A stretch of 9,936 nucleotides of DNA from JAHZFN01 sp965149945 (GCA_965149945.1 CBCTTQ010000040.1:1-9936), one strand, 5' to 3'. Numbered from the stretch's first letter, positions 4,126 to 9,936 are shown. Numbers and translations: made by a program. The notes: generated from the letters alone by a model not told the origin.

Positions 4126-6216
4126 ATGAAATGTCAAATTTTGCACCAATCATCGGGAAGAATCAGAATTCACATTTGCAAACAGAGAATGACCGAAGTT
4201 GAAGCGGACATTTTGGAATATTATCTCAATCAGCAAACATTTATCTCCGCGGCAAAAGTCTACGACCGCACCGGAGACGCCGTCATCCGTTACACCGGAG
4301 ATCGGGAACCTGTGATTCAATTGCTGAGCCGCTTTTCTTTCTCCGCGCCAGAGCTTCAAAATCTGGCGCCGGAACAAAGCAGTCGCCAACTCAACAAACA
4401 ATATGAAGAAAAGCTGGTCATGGCCATTTTGCGCCGCGTTCTCAGCAAAATGTTTCTGCCGCCTCCTATTCGAATGGCAGCAGTCGGATTTCGCGCAGTA
4501 GGATATGCTCGCAAAGGAATCCACTGTCTGGGCAAAGGGCGGCTGGAAGTAGCCGTATTAGACGCGACGGCAGTTAGCGTTTCCCTGCTGAGAGGCAACT
4601 ATAAAACCGCTTCTTCTATTATGTTCCTGTTGAAGATCGGGGAAATTCTGGAAGAATGGACACACAAAAAATCTGTCAATGATTTAGCGCAAACCATGTC
4701 TCTAAACATCGACAAAGTTTGGAAAAGGACTGACGGAACCGAATTGCTCGTTCCATTAAGTCAAGTCCAGGTGGGCGATGAAATCATCGTCCGCACCGGC
4801 AACATCATTCCTTTAGACGGCACGGTGATCAGCGGCGAATCCATGATCAATCAGGCATCCATCACCGGAGAACCTCTCTCCGTCCGCAAAGGCAGCGGCG
4901 CCTATGTTTATGCCGGCACTGTGGTGGAAGAAGGCGAATGCATCATTCAGGCGGCTGAAAATTCCGGTGACAGTCGCTATGACCGTATCATCAAAATGAT
5001 TGAAGAATCCGAAAAGCTGAAATCCACTACCGAAAGCAAAGCGGCTCATTTGGCAGACCGACTGGTGCCTTACAGCCTAGGCGGCACACTGCTGACCTAT
5101 CTGTTCACCCGCGACATAACCAAGGCGCTTTCTATCTTGATGGTAGATTTTTCCTGTGCCTTGAAATTGGCTATGCCCATCGCCGTTCTTTCGGCAATTC
5201 GAGAATGCGGCTCCAACCACATCGCTGTCAAAGGAGGTTGTTTCCTCGAAGCAATAGCAGAAGCCGACACCATTGTGTTTGACAAAACAGGAACCCTCAC
5301 CCACGCGTCTCCCAATGTAGCGGAAATTATCACTTTCGGAGAGCACGAAGAAAAAGAGATGTTGCGTCTGGCCGCTTGCCTAGAGGAACATTATCCTCAT
5401 TCCATCGCCAATGCCGTAGTTTCTGAGGCAAAGCGAAGGAACTTGAACCATGAAGAACGCCATTCTAAAGTAGAATATGTAGTAGCCCATGGTATTTCCA
5501 GCAAAGTAGACGGTGAAAAAGTAATCATCGGCAGTTACCATTTTGTTTTCCAGGATGAACAATGCGCCATCCCCCAACAAGAAATGGAAAAATTCAACAG
5601 CTTGCCGGAAGAATACTCCCACCTTTATCTGGCCATTGCCGGAGAACTGGCGGCAGTAATCTGCATCTCCGATCCCTTGCGAGAAGAAGCGACAGAAGTC
5701 ATCGGGCAGCTGCCCGAGTTGGGACTGAAAAAAGTGATCATGATGACCGGAGACAATGAAAAAACAGCCGCCGCCATCGCCAAAGCGGTGGGCATTACGG
5801 AATTCTATGCGGAGATCCTGCCTGAGGATAAGGCAAACTTTATCCGCTCGGAACACGCGGCAGGCAGAAAAGTCATCATGATCGGTGACGGAATCAACGA
5901 TTCTCCCGCGCTTTCCGAAGCAGACGCAGGCATTGCTATCCGAGACGGCGCGGCTATCGCCAAAGAAGTAGCAGACATCACCATCGCGGCAGACGATTTG
6001 TCACAATTACTCACCTTAAAAACCATCAGCGATCGCTTAATGAATCGCATTCATAATAACTATCGGTTCATTATCAGTTTCAATCTGTCTCTGATTTTCC
6101 TTGGTGTTCTGGGACTTTTGCAGCCAGCGACTTCTGCCTTGTTACACAATCTTTCTACCTTAGGAATCAGCTTATATAGCATGACCAATCTGTTGGAAGA
6201 ACAAAAAAAACACTAA
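4126..6216 (+). CDS. P1B-like heavy-metal-translocating P-type ATPase with atypical SCA membrane motif
   Basis: A 696-residue membrane pump using ATP to move a metal cation. Residues 1-70 form an HMA-like domain with no CxxC. Membrane helices follow at about 75-185, with DAT in the second and the EEW..KKSVNDL link. Then come the actuator domain with TGEP (247-250), a helix pair at about 312-355, the phosphorylation site DKTGTLT (Asp386), the nucleotide-binding domain, MTGDN (540-544), GDGINDSPAL (587-596) and a final helix pair with HNLST and SMTNLL. The usual CPC/SPC triad of the transport helix is replaced by DFSCALKLAMP (341-351), and the conserved SEHP histidine motif reads HYPHSIA. Both are features of a distinct clostridial subgroup as I remember it. 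All catalytic residues are intact. Start: ATG with GGAGG; a terminator-like hairpin precedes it. Substrate unknown; iron or manganese fits the context. Confidence 0.93.
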   Translation: MKCQILHQSSGRIRIHICKQRMTEVEADILEYYLNQQTFISAAKVYDRTGDAVIRYTGDREPVIQLLSRFSFSAPELQNLAPEQSSRQLNKQYEEKLVMAILRRVLSKMFLPPPIRMAAVGFRAVGYARKGIHCLGKGRLEVAVLDATAVSVSLLRGNYKTASSIMFLLKIGEILEEWTHKKSVNDLAQTMSLNIDKVWKRTDGTELLVPLSQVQVGDEIIVRTGNIIPLDGTVISGESMINQASITGEPLSVRKGSGAYVYAGTVVEEGECIIQAAENSGDSRYDRIIKMIEESEKLKSTTESKAAHLADRLVPYSLGGTLLTYLFTRDITKALSILMVDFSCALKLAMPIAVLSAIRECGSNHIAVKGGCFLEAIAEADTIVFDKTGTLTHASPNVAEIITFGEHEEKEMLRLAACLEEHYPHSIANAVVSEAKRRNLNHEERHSKVEYVVAHGISSKVDGEKVIIGSYHFVFQDEQCAIPQQEMEKFNSLPEEYSHLYLAIAGELAAVICISDPLREEATEVIGQLPELGLKKVIMMTGDNEKTAAAIAKAVGITEFYAEILPEDKANFIRSEHAAGRKVIMIGDGINDSPALSEADAGIAIRDGAAIAKEVADITIAADDLSQLLTLKTISDRLMNRIHNNYRFIISFNLSLIFLGVLGLLQPATSALLHNLSTLGISLYSMTNLLEEQKKH

Positions 6217-6241
6217 TCAAAAAAACAAAATCTGTCTTTTC

Positions 6242-6287
6242 GGAGCCGACCTTTTGCTTTTTGGAGCGGAAGCGGCTCCTTTTTTTT
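6242..6287 (+). terminator. Terminator after the metal ATPase gene
   Basis: GGAGCCG (6242-6248) pairs with CGGCTCC (6273-6279) across a 24-base loop, followed by eight T (6280-6287). A second left arm, GGAGC (6263-6267), can pair instead with GCTCC (6275-6279), giving a smaller hairpin in front of the same T-run. Confidence 0.8.
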
Positions 6288-6341
6288 AATAAACTGAAAC
6301 CATAAGAATCCTCAAAGAGAGGAGTATTTTTCAGACCGTTA

Positions 6342-6357
6342 GTTAGCATATGCTAAC
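6342..6357. promoter_or_regulatory. Operator 4, perfect GTTAGC-ATAT-GCTAAC palindrome upstream of DUF2325
   Basis: A perfect 16-bp palindrome with the same 6-4-6 geometry and the same arms as operator 1, preceded by TTA. It lies 27 bases before the DUF2325 start codon. I could not identify a convincing promoter in 6288-6341, so whether the site overlaps initiation or the leader is open. It links this operon to the 1689 operon. Confidence 0.75.
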
Positions 6358-6384
6358 CAGCCATAAAAACAAAGGAGTGTTATT

Positions 6385-6681
6385 ATGAGTATTGTCATCG
6401 TCGGCGGTAACGAATGTATGAACCGCAAATACAAGGATCTTTGTGAAGAGTATCAATGCAACGCCAAAGTATTTACCAAAATCAAAGGCGGCTTGAAAAA
6501 CAAGCTGGGACACCCGGATTTACTGATTTTATTCACCAGCACCATGTCTCATAAATTGGTGCGTTGCGCTCTCAACGAAACCAAAGGACTGGATACCGTC
6601 ATCGCCAGATCTCATTCCAGTTCCATGACAGCACTGAAAAATATCTTAGAAGAGCATGCTCCTCAGGAGGTTCAAGCATGA
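6385..6681 (+). CDS. DUF2325 family protein
   Basis: A 98-residue protein recognised by its N-terminal VIVGGNECM motif (4-12), a predicted beta strand and glycine-rich turn, and the alternating strand and helix pattern ending in ARSHSSSMTALKNIL. The family is widespread in Firmicutes and has no established function; the glycine motif suggests a Rossmann-like fold. Cys11, Cys19, Cys25 and Cys62 are present. Start: ATG with AAGGAG (6372-6377) at ideal spacing. It overlaps the next gene by 4 bases (ATGA at 6678-6681), so the two are translationally coupled. It is the first gene behind the perfect DtxR-type operator at 6342, which argues for metal control. Confidence 0.85.
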   Translation: MSIVIVGGNECMNRKYKDLCEEYQCNAKVFTKIKGGLKNKLGHPDLLILFTSTMSHKLVRCALNETKGLDTVIARSHSSSMTALKNILEEHAPQEVQA

Positions 6682-7229
6682 GCGCTGAAATGCTTGTCAG
6701 ATACTGCGCGCCCACTCTGGCGGGATTAAAAACAGCAAATCTCTTTTCCTGCTCCTATCAAAAAAAACAGCAAGTTCGAGAACATTGCCGAACTTTCAAC
6801 CGACGCCTGGGAAAAAAAGGCATTCGCTTATTATTGTTGCACTGTAGCGATCGGCGCGCATTGCTTTATCTTTATCGTCCGCAAAAATTAGAAAAAGACT
6901 TGACACAAGAGCGGGCTTCCCGGTTGCTTTCCAGTTTAGGATATCATTGGCGCACCCCCGAACACTGCCTGTATCAATTAACAAAAAAATTACAGGAAGG
7001 CGCTGATTTTCCTCACGAGATCGGCTTATTTTTAGGATATCCTCCGGAAGATGTATTGGGATTCATCCAAAACAAAGCAAACAACTGCAAATGCGTCGGC
7101 TGCTGGAAAGTCTATGGGGATGAGGAATCTGCTCGTAAACGATTTATTCAATATAAAAAATGCACCAGCGTATATTGTCAACAGTTGAAAAAAGGACAGT
7201 CGATCGAACGGTTAACCGTAACCGTTTGA
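6678..7229 (+). CDS. DUF3793 family protein, cysteine-rich
   Basis: A 183-residue protein. The start is the ATG at 6678, which overlaps the DUF2325 stop and has AGGAGG (6665-6670) before it; the frame is open further upstream but without a start signal. The diagnostic block FPHEIGLFLGYPPEDVLGFI (111-130), followed by WKVYGDEESARKRF (143-156) and KKCTSVY, identifies DUF3793. Ten cysteines are visible, including CKCVGC (137-142), which could bind metal or an Fe-S cluster, though other family members do not necessarily keep them. The family has no established function but commonly sits next to flavodoxin genes in anaerobic Firmicutes, as here. A role in iron or redox handling is inference from the operon and operator. 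Confidence 0.85.
   Translation: MSAEMLVRYCAPTLAGLKTANLFSCSYQKKQQVREHCRTFNRRLGKKGIRLLLLHCSDRRALLYLYRPQKLEKDLTQERASRLLSSLGYHWRTPEHCLYQLTKKLQEGADFPHEIGLFLGYPPEDVLGFIQNKANNCKCVGCWKVYGDEESARKRFIQYKKCTSVYCQQLKKGQSIERLTVTV
7207..7226 (+). repeat. Inverted repeat at the 3' end of the DUF3793 gene
   Basis: AACGGTTA (7207-7214) and TAACCGTT (7219-7226) are perfect 8-bp inverted arms around ACCG, ending just before the stop codon. No T-run follows, so it is not a normal terminator. It may be an intra-operon hairpin that modulates flavodoxin expression or mRNA stability. Confidence 0.45.
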
Positions 7230-7268
7230 CCATAAAAAGGAACTCCTCAGAAAGGTGGTACAACAAAA

Positions 7269-7694
7269 ATGCAAAAAATCGCAATTGTTTATTGGAGCGG
7301 CACCGGAAACACGGAAGCCATGGCAAAAGCCGTAGAAACAGGCGCCAAAGAAAGCGGCGCGGAAACTGTTTTGCTCACTGCTTCCGAATTTGGCGCCGAC
7401 GATGTGGCACAGTATGACGCCATTGCCTTCGGCTGCCCCTCCATGGGAGACGAAGTATTGGAAGAAGACGAATTCCAACCCATGTTTGACGCTTGCCAAC
7501 CTAATCTAAACGGAAAATCCATCGCCCTCTTTGGCTCCTACGGTTGGGGAGACGGTCAATGGATGCGTAACTGGGAAGACACCTGCCGGGAATGCAACGC
7601 CGTTTTGGCCTGCGACAGTGTCATCTGCAATGAAGAACCTGATACAGATGCCATTGATGCCTGCAAACAGCTGGGCGCCGCATTGGCCGGCTAG
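7269..7694 (+). CDS. Flavodoxin
   Basis: A 141-residue flavodoxin, a soluble FMN electron carrier that replaces ferredoxin when iron is scarce. The FMN phosphate loop SGTGNTE (10-16) is followed by the flavin-contacting loop CPSMGDEVLE (56-65), with Met59 in the position typical of clostridial flavodoxins, and the second flavin loop SYGWGDGQWM (90-99), whose Trp93 should stack on the isoalloxazine ring. Length and motif order are those of short-chain flavodoxins. Start: ATG with AAAGGTGG (about 7251-7258). It follows the DUF3793 gene after 39 bases and ends the operon behind the DtxR-type operator at 6342. Iron-repressed flavodoxin expression is well established in other bacteria and fits this arrangement. 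Confidence 0.95.
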   Translation: MQKIAIVYWSGTGNTEAMAKAVETGAKESGAETVLLTASEFGADDVAQYDAIAFGCPSMGDEVLEEDEFQPMFDACQPNLNGKSIALFGSYGWGDGQWMRNWEDTCRECNAVLACDSVICNEEPDTDAIDACKQLGAALAG

Positions 7695-7805
7695 TTTCAA
7701 AACTTTCCAAAATACGGCTGGGAGCAACTCTCTCCCAAAATCAAACAATCGAAATCAAAACCTATCATCGAAAAATAACAAGAACATCATATTCATACAC
7801 CCACT

Positions 7806-7850
7806 CCGACAGCTGTATGCCTCCGGCATTTCAGCTGTCGGTTCTTTTCT
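7806..7850 (+). terminator. Strong terminator of the DUF2325-DUF3793-flavodoxin operon
   Basis: A long interrupted hairpin: CCGACAGCTG (7806-7815) with CAGCTGTCGG (7832-7841), and inner ATGCC (7817-7821) with GGCAT (7825-7829), giving about 15 bp, followed by TTCTTTTCT. It lies 112 bases after the flavodoxin stop; a smaller GGGAG/CTCCC hairpin without a T-run occurs at about 7725-7741. Confidence 0.85.
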
Positions 7851-8057
7851 GCCTTTTCGATCAGACGAGGTTTTTTATTCTTACGACGTAAAACCGCCAC
7901 AAAATTCTTCCGTTCCGATGCGTCAAATCTATCACACCCTTGCATTCGGATCTTCTTCCATTTTTGTTATCTTCTCCTCTGCAATGATGTCCCAATATAC
8001 CCCTTTCTTGCACCGATGCTTGCCTTATTTCTTTCCGGAACGGAGCGACAGCCTGAC
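7851..8057. other. About 200 bases without a confident gene
   Basis: Together with 7695-7805 this leaves more than 300 bases between flavodoxin and the thiC promoter without a supported gene. The minus strand contains short segments that read like protein in different frames (for example MEEDPNARV, and a 67-codon ORF at 7861-8064 with no good ribosome binding site). They are broken by stops, so at most they are gene remnants. No repeat, tRNA or operator was seen. Confidence 0.4.
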
Positions 8058-8086
8058 TTGACAAACCCCTCCCCCATTGCTATAAT
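8058..8086 (+). promoter_or_regulatory. Perfect-consensus promoter for the TPP riboswitch and thiC
   Basis: -35 TTGACA (8058-8063), 17-base spacer, -10 TATAAT (8081-8086), both perfect. The predicted start of transcription is near 8093, immediately before the riboswitch aptamer. Strong constitutive initiation with control left to the riboswitch is the expected logic. Confidence 0.93.
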
Positions 8087-8093
8087 AAACGAA

Positions 8094-8181
8094 GGAACAG
8101 GGGAGCTTGTAGCGGCAGGCTGAGAGGAAGTACGCAACTTCGACCCTTTGACCTGATACGGATAATGCCGTTGTAGGAAGT
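8094..8181 (+). ncRNA. TPP riboswitch aptamer (THI element)
   Basis: The conserved TPP-binding sequence elements occur in order: GGGGAGC (about 8099-8105), GGCTGAGA (8118-8125), ACCCTTTGACCTGAT (8143-8157), GGATAATGCCG (8160-8170) and AGGAAGT (8175-8181). The CTGAGA and ACCTGAT segments form the pyrimidine-recognition arm, and the GGATAATG region forms the pyrophosphate arm. It binds thiamin pyrophosphate co-transcriptionally and reduces expression of thiC downstream. An intrinsic terminator follows, so control is by transcription termination. Confidence 0.95.
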
Positions 8182-8197
8182 GCCGTTGCCTTTCCAA

Positions 8198-8226
8198 GGA
8201 TACCCTATCGGCGGTATCCCTTTTTT
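8198..8226 (+). terminator. Expression-platform terminator of the TPP riboswitch
   Basis: GGATACC (8198-8204) pairs with GGTATCC (8213-8219), 8-base loop, followed by CTTTTTT and more T/A. It lies 17 bases after the aptamer and 66 bases before the thiC start codon, the usual position for a TPP-controlled terminator. Confidence 0.88.
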
Positions 8227-8291
8227 ATTTTATACCAAAACCGACACGAGCGTACAGAAACAAACGGAAATAAGGCAAGAGAGGAGACAAT

Positions 8292-9602
8292 ATGGAAACC
8301 TATACCACCCAAATGGATGCCGCTCGCAAAGGCATCGCGACATCGCAAATGAAAATCGTAGCAGAAAAAGAACGAATGTCATTGGAAAAATTGATGGAAC
8401 TGGTGGCGAAAGGGAAAGTCGCCATTTGCGCCAACAAAAAACACACTTGCCTGAATCCGGAAGGAATCGGCAGCATGTTGCGTACCAAAATCAATGTAAA
8501 TTTGGGAATTTCAAGAGACTGCAAAGACTACAACATCGAAATGCAAAAAGTACAAAACGCCGTTGATTTAGGAGCAGAAGCGATTATGGATCTCTCCAGT
8601 CACGGAGATACCCGACCTTTTCGACGCAAACTGGTGGCAGAGTGCCCTGCCATGATCGGCACTGTACCGGTATATGACAGCGTTATTCACTATCAGCGAG
8701 ATTTGGATACCCTGACTGCCCGAGATTTTATCGATGTGGTGCGACTTCACGCGGAAGACGGAGTAGATTTTGTAACCCTGCACTGCGGCATTACCCGCAA
8801 AACTATTGATCAAATCCGCCGTCATAAACGGAAAATGAACATTGTCAGCAGAGGTGGAAGTTTGGTATTTGCCTGGATGAGCATGACGGGAGAAGAAAAT
8901 CCCTTCTATGAATACTTTGATGAAATCCTCGACATTTGCGAAAAACATGACGTCACCATCTCCCTGGGTGACGCCTGCCGCCCCGGCTGTCTGGCGGACG
9001 CCACCGATGTTTGTCAAATTGAAGAGCTGGTGCGTCTGGGTGAACTGACCAAACGCGCCTGGGCACATAATGTACAGGTGATGGTGGAAGGACCCGGTCA
9101 TGTTCCCTTGAATCAAGTAGCCGCTAATATGCAGGTGCAGCAAAGTCTCTGCATGGGCGCTCCTTTTTATGTGCTGGGACCGCTGGTCACAGACGTTGCT
9201 CCGGGCTATGACCACATTACCGCTGCCATCGGCGGAGCCGTAGCAGCTATGAGCGGCGCAGCCTTCCTTTGCTATGTCACACCGGCGGAACATTTGGCGC
9301 TTCCCAATGTAGAAGATGTCAAGCAAGGCATCATTGCTTCGAAAATCGCCGCGCACGCCGCGGACATTGCCAAAGGCATCCCGGGCGCCCAGGAAATCGA
9401 CGACCGAATGGCGGATGCTCGTCGCGCATTGGATTGGGACGCTCAATTCGCCTGTGCCTTGGATCCGGAAACAGCCAAAGCCATTCGAGACAGCCGCAAG
9501 CCGGAAGACGATCACAGCGACACTTGCAGTATGTGTGGCAAATTCTGCGCTGTCCGCAGCATGAACAAAGCGCTGGCGGGAGAACATATCGATATACTGT
9601 AG
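8292..9602 (+). CDS. thiC: Phosphomethylpyrimidine synthase (HMP-P synthase)
   Basis: A 436-residue radical-SAM enzyme that converts aminoimidazole ribotide to hydroxymethylpyrimidine phosphate, the pyrimidine half of thiamin. Family motifs are clear: SRGGSL, GDACRPG (226-232), EGPGHVP (266-272), LVTDVAPGYDH and TPAEHL (330-335). The C-terminal cluster motif is C412-x2-C415-x3-C419 (CSMCGKFC), one residue shorter than the CX2CX4C of proteobacterial enzymes; as I recall, this is usual in short anaerobe-type ThiC. The long N-terminal extension of proteobacterial and plant enzymes is absent. Start: ATG with AGAGGAG (about 8280-8286). It is the only gene between its riboswitch and terminator, so the rest of thiamin synthesis is encoded elsewhere. 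Needs S-adenosylmethionine and a 4Fe-4S cluster. Confidence 0.97.
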   Translation: METYTTQMDAARKGIATSQMKIVAEKERMSLEKLMELVAKGKVAICANKKHTCLNPEGIGSMLRTKINVNLGISRDCKDYNIEMQKVQNAVDLGAEAIMDLSSHGDTRPFRRKLVAECPAMIGTVPVYDSVIHYQRDLDTLTARDFIDVVRLHAEDGVDFVTLHCGITRKTIDQIRRHKRKMNIVSRGGSLVFAWMSMTGEENPFYEYFDEILDICEKHDVTISLGDACRPGCLADATDVCQIEELVRLGELTKRAWAHNVQVMVEGPGHVPLNQVAANMQVQQSLCMGAPFYVLGPLVTDVAPGYDHITAAIGGAVAAMSGAAFLCYVTPAEHLALPNVEDVKQGIIASKIAAHAADIAKGIPGAQEIDDRMADARRALDWDAQFACALDPETAKAIRDSRKPEDDHSDTCSMCGKFCAVRSMNKALAGEHIDIL

Positions 9603-9626
9603 TCCATTTCTTCCAAAGAAAAAGAG

Positions 9627-9673
9627 AGCGGGTTTAGGCATCTTCCTTACAGAGAGCCTCAAACCCGCTTTTT
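9627..9673 (+). terminator. Terminator of thiC
   Basis: AGCGGGTTT (9627-9635) pairs with AAACCCGCT (9661-9669), extended by AGGC (9636-9639) with GCCT (9656-9659) past one bulged base, then TTTTTGTTTTT. About 13 bp of stem, 25 bases after the thiC stop codon. Confidence 0.92.
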
Positions 9674-9678
9674 GTTTT

Positions 9679-9801
9679 TCAGATTATTTTCGCGATAATT
9701 TGAACAGATTCCTCGCTTAAACCACCCTCAACCAGTTTCTTCCTAATGCGACACAGCAAAATCCCTTCGCTGAAAGCAAAATACGAGCGCCGCCCCTCCA
9801 A
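9679..9801 (-). pseudogene. Possible small or truncated coding remnant next to tRNA-Tyr
   Basis: On the minus strand a frame ending with TGA at 9679-9681 encodes a protein-like C-terminus, including RIRKKLVEGGLSEES and QIIAKII, with Lys/Glu/Leu-rich helical character. The only candidate start is a TTG at about 9801, without a Shine-Dalgarno; an ATG at 9809 is in another frame. The tail is reminiscent of short helical C-terminal motifs with a GLSEEx turn. It may be a decayed 3' end of a lost gene or a chance ORF. Confidence 0.3.
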
Positions 9802-9807
9802 AACCCC

Positions 9808-9850
9808 ATAAAAAAATCCGACCTTTACCCAAAGGCAAAACTCGGATTTT
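9808..9850 (-). terminator. Terminator downstream of tRNA-Tyr
   Basis: AAATCCGA (9814-9821) and TCGGATTT (9842-9849) form an 8-bp stem with an inner CCTTT/AAAGG hairpin (9822-9835). Reading on the minus strand, seven T follow (complement of the A-run at 9810-9816). It begins immediately after the CCA end of the tRNA. Confidence 0.8.
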
Positions 9851-9935
9851 TGGTGGAGGGAGATGGATTCGAACCATCGAAGTCGTCGACAACAGATTTA
9901 CAGTCTGCCCCCTTTGGCCACTCGGGAACCCCTCC
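9851..9935 (-). tRNA. tRNA-Tyr (anticodon GTA)
   Basis: A complete class II tRNA with encoded CCA (complement of 9851-9853). The 5' acceptor strand GGAGGGG begins at 9935 and pairs with TCCCTCC at the 3' end, with a G-U at the seventh pair; the discriminator is A. The D-loop region, the anticodon stem around CTGTAAA with GTA at 9899-9901, a long variable arm (GTCGACGAC region) and the T-arm GGTTCGAATCC are all present. The long variable arm and GTA anticodon identify tyrosine. Further tRNA genes may lie just outside the window. Confidence 0.96.
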
Positions 9936-9936
9936 A

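Noticed and set aside
5380..5856. A 158-codon minus-strand frame opposite the ATPase gene
   Set aside because: It overlaps conserved catalytic motifs of the ATPase and encodes nothing recognisable.
6310..6322. CCTC-AAAGA-GAGG hairpin upstream of the DUF2325 operator as a terminator or promoter element
   Set aside because: The stem is only 4-5 bp and the following TATTTTT is not a full U-tract; it could easily be chance.
6564..6677. Longer start for the DUF3793 protein, adding 38 residues
   Set aside because: The extension lies inside DUF2325, has no Shine-Dalgarno, and the ATG at 6678 has AGGAGG and the typical ATGA overlap.
3573..7301. TTGGAGCGG recurring at three places (about 3573, 6261 and 7293)
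   Set aside because: The copies lie in unrelated contexts (an intergenic hairpin, a terminator and the flavodoxin coding region), with no conserved flanks.
7531..8061. A 176-codon plus-strand frame running from flavodoxin to the thiC promoter
   Set aside because: It begins within flavodoxin out of frame, runs through a strong terminator hairpin, and has no ribosome binding site.
8568..9662. A 364-codon open frame on the minus strand opposite thiC
   Set aside because: It is the antisense shadow of a clear ThiC gene, has no ribosome binding site and gives a low-complexity protein with no family motif.
1..9936. CRISPR array, insertion sequence or phage genes
   Set aside because: No regularly spaced long repeats, no terminal inverted repeats, and no transposase, integrase or structural phage motifs were seen.

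Overview
This window looks like a chromosomal stretch of an anaerobic, low-to-mid-GC Firmicute (Bacillota; Clostridia or Negativicutes cannot be separated from this sequence). The indications are an O2-sensitive hybrid-cluster protein, a short anaerobe-type ThiC under a TPP riboswitch, a clostridial-style flavodoxin, strong AGGAGG ribosome binding sites and many intrinsic terminators.

Layout. (1) 1-939: the 3' part of hcp, cut by the window edge, ends at a bidirectional terminator. (2) 1004-1369 on the minus strand is a DtxR/MntR-family metalloregulator whose visible ligands (Met9, Cys100, Glu103, His104) match the iron-type DtxR/IdeR set. (3) 1370-1688 is a divergent control region holding a near-consensus promoter and three tandem operators of one geometry (GTTAGC-N4-GCTAAC type). 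(4) 1689-3528 holds a second DtxR-like winged-helix protein lacking the metal ligands, a membrane-anchored heavy-metal-associated (HMA) domain protein, and an AraC-family regulator. (5) 3660-6216 holds a 26-residue membrane microprotein, a DUF6110-like single-span protein and a P1B-like metal P-type ATPase, with an attenuator-like terminator directly before the ATPase. (6) 6342-7694: a perfect copy of the same operator precedes DUF2325, DUF3793 and flavodoxin genes, closed by a strong hairpin. (7) 8058-9673: consensus promoter, TPP riboswitch with terminator platform, thiC and its terminator. (8) 9851-9935: tRNA-Tyr on the minus strand.

How the genes may work together. The region from about 1000 to 7700 reads as one metal-responsive, probably iron-responsive, locus. 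A DtxR-type repressor would bind the shared operator upstream of two transcription units. One encodes metal handling (HMA protein and, further on, the metal ATPase with its small membrane partners). The other encodes a flavodoxin, the classical iron-sparing substitute for ferredoxin, with two uncharacterised proteins. The shared operator, the paired DtxR-like regulators, the HMA membrane protein, the microprotein and the attenuator are the best candidates for undescribed biology. The thiamin and tRNA genes are ordinary housekeeping neighbours.
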